A stretch of DNA of 64,000 nucleotides from Salinispora oceanensis (GCF_000383575.1 NZ_KB911579.1:1809287-1873286); one strand, 5' to 3'; positions 1-9,076 are shown, counted from the stretch's first letter. The notes: generated by a model not told the origin, from the letters alone. Numbers and translations are program-made.

Positions 1-2
1 CC

Positions 3-1973
3 GACGTCGTCGCGGCCACCGAGGACACCACCGCTCGCAAGGTCCGCGAGATGAACCTCGCCCTGCAGGTGGAGAAGCAGTTCTCCAAGGACGAGATCAT
101 GCTGCGCTACCTCAACATCGCCGCCTTCGGCAACGGCGCGTACGGCATCTACGCCGCCAGTCAGGTCTACTTCGCCAAGCCCCCGAGCGAGCTCACCATC
201 GCCGAGGCGGCACTCCTCGCCGGCCTCGTCAAGGCTCCCAGCTCGTTGGACCCGACCACCACCAGCGGCTACCCGAGCGCGGTGGCCCGGCGCGACTACA
301 TCCTCGACCACATGGTGAAGATCAAAGCCATCACCGAGGAGGAAGCCGAGAAGGCCAAGGCCAGCAAGCCGAAGATCGTCGGCAAGCGGGCGCCGAACGG
401 CTGTGTCGACACCAACACGCAGGAGTGGGGATTCTTCTGCGACTACTTCTACCGCTGGTGGATGGACCAGGAGGCGTTCGGCTCCACCACGTACGACCGG
501 GAACGGCGACTCAAGAGCGGCGGCTTCACCGTCATCACCACGATGGAGCCCCAGGTCCAGCAGGCCGCCGACGAAGCGGTCCGGAAGAGCCTCCCCGCCA
601 CCAGTAAGGCCGCGCGGATGCTCGCCGTGGTCGAGCCCGGCACCGGCCGGGTCCGCGCCCTCTCCACCAACCGCAACTACCAGCTCGACGACCCGGACAA
701 CCCGGAGAACAAGCTCCACAGCAACCCGGAGAAGCGCGAAACCGGGGCGCTCGGCAACTATCCGAACACCGTCAACCCGCTCCTCACCGGCGGTGACGGC
801 ATCACCGGCTACCAGGCCGGCTCGACCTTCAAGATCTTCACGGTGGTGGCCGCACTGGAGAAGGGCATCCCGCTCAGCCACACCATCAACGCCGAGAAGC
901 AGTTCCGGTCCGAATACATCATCAAGAAGAACGCCCCCGCCGCCTGCGACGGCACCCACTTCTACTGCCCGGAGAACGCAACCCCCAGCATGGCCGGCGT
1001 GCACAACATGTGGAGCGCGTTCGGAAGGTCGGTGAACACCTACTTCGTCCCCCTCCAGCAGCAGGTGGGAGCGGAGAAAGTGGTCGAGGCCGCCAAGAAG
1101 CTCGGCATCACCTTCCGCACCCAGGAGGACCTCGATCGGGAGAAGGGCGCCCACCAGTGGGGCGCCTTCACCCTCGGCGTCTCCCAGACCACGCCGCTGG
1201 AGCTGGCCAACGCGTACGCCACCCTCGGCGCCGAAGGGCTCTACTGCGAACCGACCCCAGTGCAGGAGATCCGCGACGCGGCAGGGAACAAGCTCGACAT
1301 CGCCAACCCCCGCTGCGAACAGCGGATCAGCACCGAGGTGGCCCGCGCCGCCGTGGACGCCGCCCGCTGCCCCGTCGGCGACAAGTCATCCACGACGAAG
1401 TGCGCCGGCGCGACCGCCAGCAAGGTGCGGAGCACCGTTGACGCCCCGGTCGCCGGCAAGTCCGGCACCACCGACGAGGACAAGACCGCCTCCCTGGTCG
1501 CGATGACCAAGCAGTACGCGGTCGCCGGGATCATGGCCGACCCGGACTGGCCGCAGACCAACCAGGAGATGGGCCACGAAGGGGCCACCGGCATCAACCC
1601 GGCGGTGTACGAGACGCTGCGCGACGCGATGAAGGGTAAGCCCAGGATCGACTTCACCCCGCCGGAGAAGAAACTCCAATTGGGGGACCAGCGGACGATC
1701 CCGAACGTCAAGTGCGTCAGCGTGGAGAAGGCGAAGTCCCGCATCACCGACGCCGGATTCTCGGTGGTCGTCTCGACGAACCAGGTCGAGTCGAACTGCC
1801 CGGCCGGCACCGCCGCCGGGACCAGCCCAACCGGCCGTACCGCCAAGGGCAGCGTCGTCTCCATCAAGGTCAGCTCCGGCCCGGCCCCGGCCCCGGAGCC
1901 GACCAAGCCAACCGAGCCGGCCGAGCCGACCGGGCAGCCCGACGGCAGACCGACGGAACGCCCCGCCGACTAG
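3..1973 (+). CDS. Bifunctional class A penicillin-binding protein, 5' end outside window
   Basis: Peptidoglycan glycosyltransferase/transpeptidase acting outside the cytoplasmic membrane. The reading frame is open from the first bases of the window, upstream of the Met at 51, so the gene is 5'-truncated by the window edge; 656 codons are visible. The visible N-terminus is the end of the transglycosylase domain (LRYLNIAAFGNGAYGI). The transpeptidase domain has the SxxK motif (STFK, near base 830), SVN (near 1030) and KSGTT (near 1460). A single PASTA-like domain follows (starting IPNVKC, about 1699-1880), then a Pro/Thr/Glu-rich tail. This architecture is typical of actinobacterial PonA1-type proteins. 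The next gene converges on it from the other strand across a strong hairpin. Confidence 0.93.
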   Translation, partial: DVVAATEDTTARKVREMNLALQVEKQFSKDEIMLRYLNIAAFGNGAYGIYAASQVYFAKPPSELTIAEAALLAGLVKAPSSLDPTTTSGYPSAVARRDYILDHMVKIKAITEEEAEKAKASKPKIVGKRAPNGCVDTNTQEWGFFCDYFYRWWMDQEAFGSTTYDRERRLKSGGFTVITTMEPQVQQAADEAVRKSLPATSKAARMLAVVEPGTGRVRALSTNRNYQLDDPDNPENKLHSNPEKRETGALGNYPNTVNPLLTGGDGITGYQAGSTFKIFTVVAALEKGIPLSHTINAEKQFRSEYIIKKNAPAACDGTHFYCPENATPSMAGVHNMWSAFGRSVNTYFVPLQQQVGAEKVVEAAKKLGITFRTQEDLDREKGAHQWGAFTLGVSQTTPLELANAYATLGAEGLYCEPTPVQEIRDAAGNKLDIANPRCEQRISTEVARAAVDAARCPVGDKSSTTKCAGATASKVRSTVDAPVAGKSGTTDEDKTASLVAMTKQYAVAGIMADPDWPQTNQEMGHEGATGINPAVYETLRDAMKGKPRIDFTPPEKKLQLGDQRTIPNVKCVSVEKAKSRITDAGFSVVVSTNQVESNCPAGTAAGTSPTGRTAKGSVVSIKVSSGPAPAPEPTKPTEPAEPTGQPDGRPTERPAD

Positions 1974-1989
1974 CGGCTCACTGAGACGT

Positions 1990-2028
1990 CGAAGGGGCGG
2001 CCGCCCTGATCGGGTGGCCGCCCCTTCG
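1990..2028. terminator. Bidirectional terminator hairpin between convergent genes
   Basis: A perfect 13-bp inverted repeat (1990-2002 against 2016-2028) surrounds a short GC-rich loop that can pair further. It lies 17 bp after the PBP stop and 17 bp after the stop of the convergent YqeY gene, so it can serve both. There is no U-tract, as is common in high-GC actinobacteria. Confidence 0.75.
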
Positions 2029-2044
2029 CGTACCCGGCGCCAGG

Positions 2045-2500
2045 TCAGCTGGCGAGCTGCCGGCGTACCTCGGCGGCGACCCGCCCCCCGGCGGCCTGGC
2101 CGGACACCGCGGCCTGGGCGGCCTTCATCGCCGGGCCCATCTGCCCCATGCCGGTGAAGCCACCCATGGTCAGTGCGGTCCTGACCACCTCCGCCAGTTC
2201 GTCGTCGGAGAGCTGACTCGGCAGGTAGCGCTCCAGCACCACGCCCTCAGCGGTCTCCTTCGCGGCCTGCTCGTCGCGGCCGGCCTCGGCGAAGGCGGCA
2301 GCCGCCTCCCGGCGCTTCTTCGCCTCCTTGGCCAGGAGGGCGAGCACCTCGTCGTCACCGAGTTCCCGCTTGGCCTGACCGGCTACCTCGGCCGCGCCGA
2401 CGGCCGCCAGCGCCATCCGAAGCGTGGAGGTGGTCATTTCGTCACGCGCCTTCAGCGCGGCCCGCATGTCCGTGGTCAGGCGGTCCTTCAAGGTACCCAT
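2045..2500 (-). CDS. GatB/YqeY domain-containing protein
   Basis: A 151-residue cytosolic protein of the YqeY family, related to the tail domain of the GatB amidotransferase subunit. It starts MGTLKDRLTTDMRAALKARD and keeps the family pattern, including an RYLPSQLSDDEL segment in the middle and a GQMGPAMKA segment near the C-terminus. The length matches the family (about 150 residues). The biochemical role of stand-alone YqeY is not settled. The ATG at 2500 has no clear Shine-Dalgarno, and the divergent metallophosphoesterase starts only 25 bp away, so the two promoters must overlap the opposite gene or the mRNAs are leaderless. Confidence 0.88.
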   Translation of the reverse strand: MGTLKDRLTTDMRAALKARDEMTTSTLRMALAAVGAAEVAGQAKRELGDDEVLALLAKEAKKRREAAAAFAEAGRDEQAAKETAEGVVLERYLPSQLSDDELAEVVRTALTMGGFTGMGQMGPAMKAAQAAVSGQAAGGRVAAEVRRQLAS

Positions 2501-2525
2501 GGACGGTCAAACTACTCTGTCAGCC

Positions 2526-3419
2526 ATGGGAAAGCGCACACTATTCCGCTTCGCCGCCGGCACCGCCGTCGTGGGTGCGGCCACCCTGGCGTACGCATCG
2601 CTGATCGAGCGCAACATGTTCACCCTGCGGCGGTACGAGGTGCCGGTGTTGCCGGCCGACGCGGAGCCGCTGCGCATCCTGCACCTGTCCGACCTGCACA
2701 TGATGCCCAACCAGCGACGCAAGCAGGAATGGGTGGCCTCGCTGGCCGGGCTGGACCCGGACCTGGTCCTGGTGACCGGCGACAACATGGCCAACCCCGA
2801 CGCGGTCCCCGGGGTCCTGTGCGCGCTACAGCCGCTCCTCGACCGCCCGGGCGCCTTCGTCTTCGGCTCCAACGACTACACCGGCCCGGTCTGGAAGAAC
2901 CCGTTCACCTACTTCCTTCCCGACCGCGAATACACCGAGGGCGTGGCCCTGCCCTACGACGAACTGCGGGACATCTTCACCGGTGCCGGCTGGGCCGACC
3001 TGAGCAACGCCCGCACCACGCTCAAGGCCGGCGGGCGGCTGGTGGAGCTGGTCGGGGTGGACGACCCACACATCGAGCGGGACGACTACCCGTCCGTTGC
3101 CGGCCCGGTCTCGCCCTCAGCCGGCCTCTCGATCGCCCTCAGCCACTCCCCGGAGCCGGCCGTACTGGACCAGATGGCCGCCGACGGGTTCAGCCTGCTA
3201 CTCGCCGGCCACACCCATGGCGGTCAGGTCTGCGTACCGGGAGTCGGAGCCCTGGTGACGAACTGCGGGCTGCACCGCTCGATGGCCAAGGGTCTGCACC
3301 GCTGGCCCGGCTCGGACGCCTGGCTGCACGTCTCGGCTGGCCTCGGCACCCATCCGACCGCGCCGGTCCGCTTCGCCTGCCCGCCCGAGGCGAGCATCCT
3401 GACCCTGATCCCCCGCTGA
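2526..3419 (+). CDS. Membrane-anchored metallophosphoesterase
   Basis: Calcineurin-like phosphoesterase of 297 residues. The frame is open further upstream, but that would run into the divergent YqeY gene; the ATG at 2526 gives [15 protein letters not shown] followed by one hydrophobic helix, a plausible membrane anchor. Metal-ligand motifs are visible in order: LHLSDLHM (Asp/His), VTGDN (Asp), GSND (in place of the usual GNHD), and GHTHGGQV near the C-terminus. It resembles YkuE-type phosphoesterases with an N-terminal anchor. The substrate cannot be inferred. It is followed by the tRNA-Pro gene. Confidence 0.9.
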   Translation: MGKRTLFRFAAGTAVVGAATLAYASLIERNMFTLRRYEVPVLPADAEPLRILHLSDLHMMPNQRRKQEWVASLAGLDPDLVLVTGDNMANPDAVPGVLCALQPLLDRPGAFVFGSNDYTGPVWKNPFTYFLPDREYTEGVALPYDELRDIFTGAGWADLSNARTTLKAGGRLVELVGVDDPHIERDDYPSVAGPVSPSAGLSIALSHSPEPAVLDQMAADGFSLLLAGHTHGGQVCVPGVGALVTNCGLHRSMAKGLHRWPGSDAWLHVSAGLGTHPTAPVRFACPPEASILTLIPR

Positions 3420-3488
3420 GCCGGCGGCGGCACGGGGATACCGAATTTGACCGGCGGATCGGGTGGGCTACTATTTGTCGGCACGCCT

Positions 3489-3565
<77 letters not shown>

Positions 3566-3567
3566 GG

Positions 3568-3604
3568 TAAGAGGGCACATCCAATCGATGGATGTGCCCT
3601 CTTA
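3568..3604 (+). terminator. Terminator of tRNA-Pro
   Basis: A perfect 15-bp inverted repeat (3568-3582 against 3590-3604) with a 7-base loop starts 3 bases after the encoded CCA. The position and perfect stem fit a transcription terminator for the tRNA. Confidence 0.8.
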
Positions 3605-3782
3605 GTGCATTCTGGCGCTGGTCCGGCCGATCCGGGGGTTCCTTCGAGACGAAGCAGTCCCGCACTCCCGCCTGCTGGCGATCTTCAGCCGGCATCGACC
3701 TTCGTGGCGGTCCCTCTCGACCACCTCAGGGTGGCTGGCACGATCGGTGTCATGCCAAACGGGAAGCCGGGCGATCGCAGAT
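3605..3782. other. Gene-free boundary between core genome and the polyketide cluster
   Basis: No convincing coding sequence, repeat or integrase remnant is visible here. The short open frames lack ribosome binding sites and family signatures. It separates the tRNA terminator from the 3' end of the first cluster gene. Confidence 0.5.
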
Positions 3783-4520
3783 TCAGAGCACCAATCCACC
3801 ATCGATCCGCATGACCTGACCCGTGATGTAGGACGCCTGGTCCGCGGCGAGGAAGCGGATCAGCTCGGCCACCGCCTCGGCGGTGCCGAAGCGGCCGAGG
3901 GGAATCTTCGACAGGGTGGCCCGCCGCGCCGCTTCGGTCATGGTCGCGGTCATGTCAGTATCGATGAATCCGGGTGCCACCACGTTCACGCGGATACCGT
4001 AGGAGGCGACCTCCTTGGCGAGCGCCCTGCTGAACCCGATGAGGCCGGCTTTGCTGGCCGAGTAGTTGGTCTGTCCGATGTTGCCGGTGACCCCCGCCAC
4101 CGACGAGACGTTGACGATCGCACCGCCCCGGCGGATGATCATTCCTCGAACAACCGCCCGGCAGACGTTGAACACTCCGTTCAGGTTGGTGTCAACGACC
4201 GTGGCCCAGTCATCCGGAGACATCAACGCCAGCGGCTTGTCCCGCAGGATTCCCGCTGAGTTGACCAGCACCTGGGCCTGGCCCAGTTGCCGCTCCGCCT
4301 CGGCAAGGAACTGCTTGACGCTGGCTGGGTCGGTCACGTCACAAGGAAGGTGGAAAGCCCGGCCACCCGCCTTTTCGACCAGTCGGAGTGTTTCCTCCGC
4401 CGCGTCGTCTCGGGACCGCGAACAGAACGCCACGTCGAGTTGGTCCGCAGCGAGGCGGAGCGCGACGGCACGACCGATTCCCCGAGACCCCCCGGTCACC
4501 ACGGCACAGCCCTGACCCAT
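3783..4520 (-). CDS. FabG-type 3-oxoacyl-ACP reductase (SDR)
   Basis: A 245-residue short-chain dehydrogenase/reductase. The NADPH-binding motif TGGSRGIG lies near residue 10, NSAG in the middle, catalytic Ser in NVSSVAG, and YxxxK as YSASK; the C-terminus DGGLVL is typical of FabG. A Shine-Dalgarno GAGGAG lies just upstream of the ATG at 4520. In this cluster it could reduce beta-keto groups during assembly of a non-acetate starter unit (with the KAS III, acyltransferase and dehydratase genes) or act on the aromatic chain. A second FabG-like gene at 19901 is the alternative candidate for the latter. Its promoter region is shared with the divergent multicopper oxidase. Confidence 0.9.
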   Translation of the reverse strand: MGQGCAVVTGGSRGIGRAVALRLAADQLDVAFCSRSRDDAAEETLRLVEKAGGRAFHLPCDVTDPASVKQFLAEAERQLGQAQVLVNSAGILRDKPLALMSPDDWATVVDTNLNGVFNVCRAVVRGMIIRRGGAIVNVSSVAGVTGNIGQTNYSASKAGLIGFSRALAKEVASYGIRVNVVAPGFIDTDMTATMTEAARRATLSKIPLGRFGTAEAVAELIRFLAADQASYITGQVMRIDGGLVL

Positions 4521-4652
4521 TGTCTGCTCCTCTCAGCGGTGACCGGGACAGTCTCGGCCGCGCTCCTGGAGATTCACTAGACCCTGCCTGGGGCAATGAC
4601 ATGATGGCAGCAGATGGTTGATATCAGCAGCTAAATCGCCGAATCTAGACAG

Positions 4653-6911
4653 GTGAATGACCAGCCTGTGATCGAAGGACTCCTCGAACTCAACATCGGA
4701 GCGGCGCTACTATCGCTGCTGCTCTGGACCTTCGCTGCGGTGGGCGCCGGCCGGCTGGCGCTGCGTCGTACACCACTGGCGATGCGTTGGCGGGCACGGC
4801 TCGGGCTGGCGCTGATCACGGCCGGCCTACTCGCCATTGCCCTGCGAGTCTACGCCGCGGTCGCGCTGACAACCGCCGGCTGGGCACTGGCGGCTGATTT
4901 CATCCTGGTGGCCGTGCCACCGCTGGTACTGCCGGCGCTGGCGGTACTACTTCTATCGGTGCCGCGTTACTGGCGCCTGGCGGGCATGCCGCTGCCTGCA
5001 ATGACCAGGGCACCCGTGACTGCGCGCGCACCGACCACGACGCCTGCACCGACCACGACGCCGGCTCCGACCACGACGTTCGCCCCCGTCGCGCCACCCA
5101 CCCCGGGCGCGCCTGACCCAACAATGCGTGCCGCCGCCGCGGCCCCCACCCTGGTGGTGCCAGTGCAGCTCACCGCCGTCGGCGCGTTCATCTGCGCTGT
5201 GCTGTCGCTACATCCGACGAAGGAGCCTTACCTGCCGGACCTCGGACTCGTCCTACTCGCCGTTGCTCTGGTGGCCGTGGCGCAGCGAGGCTGGCACCAG
5301 ATGCGGGCCGCCCGGATCGCACACCCGGGCTTCGTCCGACCGCCCTGGTGGGCGCGATGGTTGGGCAGCGCAGCGCGGGTCATCGCCGTCACGTTAGTGT
5401 TCGGACTCGGACTCGGGCTCGCCGCCTGGACCAGCAAGCTCCCCGACGAGATCAGCATGAACGACCACGAGCAGCACGACGCGTACGCGCTCAGCTCGGA
5501 CGGCATCGAAGGGCGTTCGGTGGACGAGCTCACCGGCCCCTCCGACCCGCCCGACCGGAGCTTCACCCTCGTGGCCCGCGATGGCCCCCTGCGGCTGGCC
5601 TCTGGGGAAACCGTCGCGGCGTACTCCTTCGAGGGGCAAATCCCCGGCCCCACCCTCCGAGTTCGGGCGGGTGAGGTGGTCGAGGTGAACCTGGTCAACG
5701 ACAACGTCGCCGAGGGAGTCACCATTCACTGGCACGGGCTGGCCGTGCCAAACGCGGTTGACGGTGTAGCTGGCATAACCCAAGACTCGGTCCTACCCGG
5801 TGGTAGACACCGGTACGTCTTCCGCGCGGAGCAGATCGGCACCTTCTGGTATCACTCCCATCAGCAGTCGGCGTCCCAGGTGTTCCGCGGGCTGTTCGGG
5901 GCGTTGGTGATCTATCCACCTGACGGCCCGCCGGCCAATGTCGTTGATCTCCCCGTTGTGGCTCACGCCTGGGATGTCGGCGGAATGGCCCGCACCGCCT
6001 TCGGCGACAACACCGGCGTACAGCGGCACAGGGTGCCGCCGGGACACCGTGTGCGGCTGCGCCTGATCAACGCCGACAACTGCCCCCGTACCTGGGCGTT
6101 GTCGGGCACGGCCTACCGGGTGGTGGCGATCGACGGGGTCGACCTCTCCGGGCCTACCGAACTCTCCGACGTCCAAGTGCGGGTCGCCGGAGGCGGCCGC
6201 TACGACCTGGAGTACGTCCAGCCGACCAACACGGTGCAGCTGTCGCTCACAAGGGACGCCAACTCCCTGCCCAATCCTTTCGGTCTTGGTGAGGGCTGCG
6301 GCGGGGACAACCAGAACGGCGGTCCCCAGGCGGGCCGCCTCACCGATCGGAGACACCTGGCGATGTTGCTCGGTCCAAGTCCGAGTGGCGCGCCCGTGCC
6401 GCTCGGACTTGGACCGGTACTCGACCCGCTCGACTACGGCTCGCCCGCCACCGTCCCCTTCGACGCGAGTAGCCGCTTCGACCGGGAGTACGACCTCCGT
6501 CTAGGGCTCAGCTTCGGCTTCTACGACGGCAGGTTCACCGGCAAGTGGACCATCAACAACGCCAGCTTCCCCGATATCCCGTCACAGGTCGTTCGGGAAG
6601 GTGAGTTGGTCAAGCTACGATTCACCAACCGTAGCTTGGACGATCATCCAATGCATATGCACGGACACCACATGCTGGTACTGAGCCGAAACGGCCGGCC
6701 GTCGTCCGGAAGCCCCTGGTGGACCGACACCCTCAACGTCTCTCCCGGCGAGCAGTACGAGGTGGGCCTGCGGGCCGATAACCCAGGGATTTGGATGGAT
6801 CACTGCCACAACCTGGAGCACGCGCAGGTCGGCATGGTGATGCACCTGGTGTATGCGGGGATCACCACTCCGTACCTGACCGGGCGGGCGACGGTGAACC
6901 AGCCGGAGTAG
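4653..6911 (+). CDS. Membrane-anchored multicopper oxidase
   Basis: A 752-residue protein. The N-terminal ~260 residues contain about six hydrophobic segments interrupted by a Thr/Pro-rich stretch encoded by three 18-bp repeats (5031-5084). The rest is a two-domain multicopper oxidase outside the membrane. Copper ligands are visible as HWHG (about residue 359), WYHSHQQ (about 404), HPMHMHGHH (about 664) and DHCHNLEH (about 715, supplying the type 1 Cys). These enzymes couple one-electron substrate oxidation to reduction of O2 to water. The GTG start at 4653 fits the N-terminus MNDQPV. The 3' end overlaps the convergent acyltransferase gene by 50 bp. In a polyketide cluster it might perform phenol oxidation or oxidative coupling; a copper or cell-wall role is the alternative. 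Confidence 0.9.
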   Translation: MNDQPVIEGLLELNIGAALLSLLLWTFAAVGAGRLALRRTPLAMRWRARLGLALITAGLLAIALRVYAAVALTTAGWALAADFILVAVPPLVLPALAVLLLSVPRYWRLAGMPLPAMTRAPVTARAPTTTPAPTTTPAPTTTFAPVAPPTPGAPDPTMRAAAAAPTLVVPVQLTAVGAFICAVLSLHPTKEPYLPDLGLVLLAVALVAVAQRGWHQMRAARIAHPGFVRPPWWARWLGSAARVIAVTLVFGLGLGLAAWTSKLPDEISMNDHEQHDAYALSSDGIEGRSVDELTGPSDPPDRSFTLVARDGPLRLASGETVAAYSFEGQIPGPTLRVRAGEVVEVNLVNDNVAEGVTIHWHGLAVPNAVDGVAGITQDSVLPGGRHRYVFRAEQIGTFWYHSHQQSASQVFRGLFGALVIYPPDGPPANVVDLPVVAHAWDVGGMARTAFGDNTGVQRHRVPPGHRVRLRLINADNCPRTWALSGTAYRVVAIDGVDLSGPTELSDVQVRVAGGGRYDLEYVQPTNTVQLSLTRDANSLPNPFGLGEGCGGDNQNGGPQAGRLTDRRHLAMLLGPSPSGAPVPLGLGPVLDPLDYGSPATVPFDASSRFDREYDLRLGLSFGFYDGRFTGKWTINNASFPDIPSQVVREGELVKLRFTNRSLDDHPMHMHGHHMLVLSRNGRPSSGSPWWTDTLNVSPGEQYEVGLRADNPGIWMDHCHNLEHAQVGMVMHLVYAGITTPYLTGRATVNQPE

Positions 6912-7893
6912 TCGCCCCGATCAGTCGGCGGTGAATCTCGGCGACCACCCGGAGGTCGTCACCCTCAGCCGGCCGCCGGTACGGTAGCAGTGCGAGTCCA
7001 GTGCTACCGCCGGCATACAAGGACGGATGGCGTCGGGCGACGGTGATCAGGCCGTCGCCCGGCCCGCACTCGACTAGCAGATAGTCCCTGTCGGACAACA
7101 ACTCGACCAGGGCCGGCCAGAACAGCACCGGGGCCGCCGGCTGTGCTACCCAGAACTGACGGTTCGTGGCGTCTGCGGCGGTCATCCGACGTCCCAAGTA
7201 CGCGGAGTGCACCGGCACCCGCGGCGAACGCATTCGGATCGATTCGAACAGCGGCTTCCCTCGTTCCGCAACCTGAGCCATCGCCGGGCTGTGAAAGGGG
7301 CTGAGTGCGGGAACCCGTCGGCAACTGAACCCGTCGCGGCGCAACGCTCGTCCGGTAGCGCCCATCGACACTGTCGGACCAGCTAGGACCACCTGTCGGG
7401 GGGCGTTAACCGCGCCGACCGCGACACCCTCGCCGAGATAGGGAGCCACCTCGACGGGCCCGGCGGCAACGGCGAGCATGGCACCCGCGGGCCCCGCCGC
7501 GAGATGCTCGACGCGGACAGCCAGCACCCGGGCGATCTCGGCCAGTTCGAAAACCCCAGACAGGGTAGCCGCCACAATCTCTCCGATGCTGTGTCCAAGC
7601 ATCGCCGCTGGGCGGACACCCCAGCTGAGCACAAGCCTGCCGAGTGCGTAGTCAACAGCGAAGAGCAGCGGAGTCGAGCGTCGCACGTCGTCGAGGCCGA
7701 TCGAGGGACGGTCGCTGAACCAGTCCACACGAATCGCATCGCCGGCATCGCCCATCGCCGCTAGGACCTCGTCCACTGCGGCGGCAAAGACCGGTTCTCG
7801 CCGGTACAGCCCGTTGGCCATACCGACGTGTTGCGCTCCCTGCCCCGGAAAGAGCAGTGCCACCGGCAGCCGGCTTGGGGTGCTCAGGTCCAT
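6862..7893 (-). CDS. Free-standing acyltransferase (malonyl-CoA:ACP transacylase-like)
   Basis: A 343-residue acyltransferase. It has the N-terminal LLFPGQGAQHVGM motif and the nucleophile elbow GHSIGE (Ser102), with Ile where FabD proteins usually have Leu. The substrate-specificity region reads HSAYLGRRM, unlike the GAFH of typical malonyl transferases. The ATG at 7893 is preceded by AAGGAGG. Free-standing acyltransferases in type II PKS clusters such as R1128 (ZhuC) work with a KAS III on non-acetate priming, either loading ACP or removing acetyl-ACP. That role is an inference from the KAS III in this cluster. The gene converges on the multicopper oxidase and is divergent from the dehydratase operon. 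Confidence 0.88.
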   Translation of the reverse strand: MDLSTPSRLPVALLFPGQGAQHVGMANGLYRREPVFAAAVDEVLAAMGDAGDAIRVDWFSDRPSIGLDDVRRSTPLLFAVDYALGRLVLSWGVRPAAMLGHSIGEIVAATLSGVFELAEIARVLAVRVEHLAAGPAGAMLAVAAGPVEVAPYLGEGVAVGAVNAPRQVVLAGPTVSMGATGRALRRDGFSCRRVPALSPFHSPAMAQVAERGKPLFESIRMRSPRVPVHSAYLGRRMTAADATNRQFWVAQPAAPVLFWPALVELLSDRDYLLVECGPGDGLITVARRHPSLYAGGSTGLALLPYRRPAEGDDLRVVAEIHRRLIGATTPAGSPSPARSGTEW

Positions 7894-8150
7894 CGAATGC
7901 CTCCTTCGTCAGCGGTAACGGCAGCACACGCCTCGTCGAAACCTCCGCACCGGACGCACGCGGCCTACCGTCCCGAGCATCGTGAGATTCGCGCCTCGAA
8001 CCTGACTCGATGGCGGGCGGAAATCCCCATTCCAACAATCACCCAGAGGGGGCGAAACTGGGGCTTCCGCTAATCCTCGAGCCCACCTCTAGCCCCCACT
8101 GCGAGGCTGCCTCGGTAACGGCCGGACGATGTGCGAAAAGGGGATGGGCG

Positions 8151-8558
8151 ATGGCACGCACAGCCACACCGCTCACAGCGGTTGACGAGGTGAGGGTGCT
8201 ATCGACGCACGAGGCGGTGGGTTCCAAGCTTATCGTTGCCACCGATCCGTACCTGCCAGGCCACTACCCCAACCAGATGCTCTATCCAGGAGTATTCATC
8301 CTGGAGTCGGTCCGGCAGACCCTCGACGCGCTACTGGGTGTCAATGGCCCACCGGTCGTAGCCACCCTGACCCAGATCTCCTCGATGCGGCTGTTCGCGC
8401 CGCTGTCCCCCGGCGATTCCCTGACCGTCCTGGTGACGTGCCAACCGGCCGAGTGCGCCGAGCGCGCCGCCAGCGCCCGATGCACGAAAGCGAACGACGG
8501 CCAGGTCGCGTACCTCAACATCCGGTTTGTTACGACCGAAGCGGAGGAGCCGCGGTGA
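8151..8558 (+). CDS. FabZ-like hotdog 3-hydroxyacyl-ACP dehydratase
   Basis: A 135-residue hotdog-fold protein. The segment DPYLPGHYPNQMLYPGVFIL then Glu matches the FabZ active site: His38 and Glu52 are 14 residues apart as in FabZ. The frame is open further upstream, but ATG 8151 is the best start because homology begins there; its ribosome site is weak (AAAAGGGG). Expected reaction: dehydration of 3-hydroxyacyl-ACP to the enoyl product. The next gene overlaps by 4 bp and encodes a second FabZ-like protein without the catalytic His, so the two may form a heterodimer. The gene opens a + strand operon that runs into the transporter and PKS genes. Confidence 0.82.
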   Translation: MARTATPLTAVDEVRVLSTHEAVGSKLIVATDPYLPGHYPNQMLYPGVFILESVRQTLDALLGVNGPPVVATLTQISSMRLFAPLSPGDSLTVLVTCQPAECAERAASARCTKANDGQVAYLNIRFVTTEAEEPR

Positions 8559-9076
8559 CCGACCACGGTGAGCTGTACCGACTACTGCCGCACCGGCACC
8601 CGGTCCTGCTGGTGGACAGGATCGTTGACGGCGAGACCATCGGTGCCGGGCCGGGTAGCTGGCTAAGCGCGATCAAGGCCGTCAGCGGCTCCGAGCCCTG
8701 CTACGCCGGCCTCGGACCAGATGCGCCGCGATCGGCGTTCGCCTACCCGACGGCCCTGCTGCTCGAGTCGTTCATCCAGAGCGCAGCGGCACTCTGGGCG
8801 CGCACCTCCGCCACGCTCGGGCGAACGCACGAGGGAACGCTCGTCCTCGGCGCTGCCCGACAGGTGGCCGTGCAAGGTACGGCGCATCCCGGTGACACAG
8901 TCCAGCACCGTCCTCGACTGGAACGGGTCAGCGCCGGCACCGCCTTCGCCACTGGTACCAGCGTACTTGCCGACCGGCCGGACCAGACACTGCTCACCAT
9001 AGGCTCACTGGTTCTCGCGCTCCGGCCGCTCGCCCCGGCTAGAGCCCTACCCGGCCTGGCCAAGGTAAGCCAATGA
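8555..9076 (+). CDS. FabZ-like hotdog protein lacking catalytic His
   Basis: A 173-residue protein starting at GTG 8555, overlapping the previous stop (GTGA), so translation is coupled. The N-terminus LYRLLPHRHPVLLVDRI is the classic FabZ opening. At the place of the GHFPG motif the sequence reads SEPCYAGLGPDAP, so the catalytic histidine is absent; the partner acidic position may survive in ALLLESFIQ. A structural or regulatory partner of the preceding dehydratase, or a thioesterase-like function, is more likely than an independent dehydratase. Paired hotdog subunits of which only one is catalytic are known, for example in aryl polyene synthesis. The stop overlaps the next ATG. Confidence 0.78.
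   Translation: MTDHGELYRLLPHRHPVLLVDRIVDGETIGAGPGSWLSAIKAVSGSEPCYAGLGPDAPRSAFAYPTALLLESFIQSAAALWARTSATLGRTHEGTLVLGAARQVAVQGTAHPGDTVQHRPRLERVSAGTAFATGTSVLADRPDQTLLTIGSLVLALRPLAPARALPGLAKVSQ

Noticed and set aside
403..1035. 210-codon Ser/Pro/Arg-rich frame inside the penicillin-binding protein gene
   Set aside because: Out-of-frame shadow of a well-supported PBP; low-complexity composition typical of GC-rich alternative frames.
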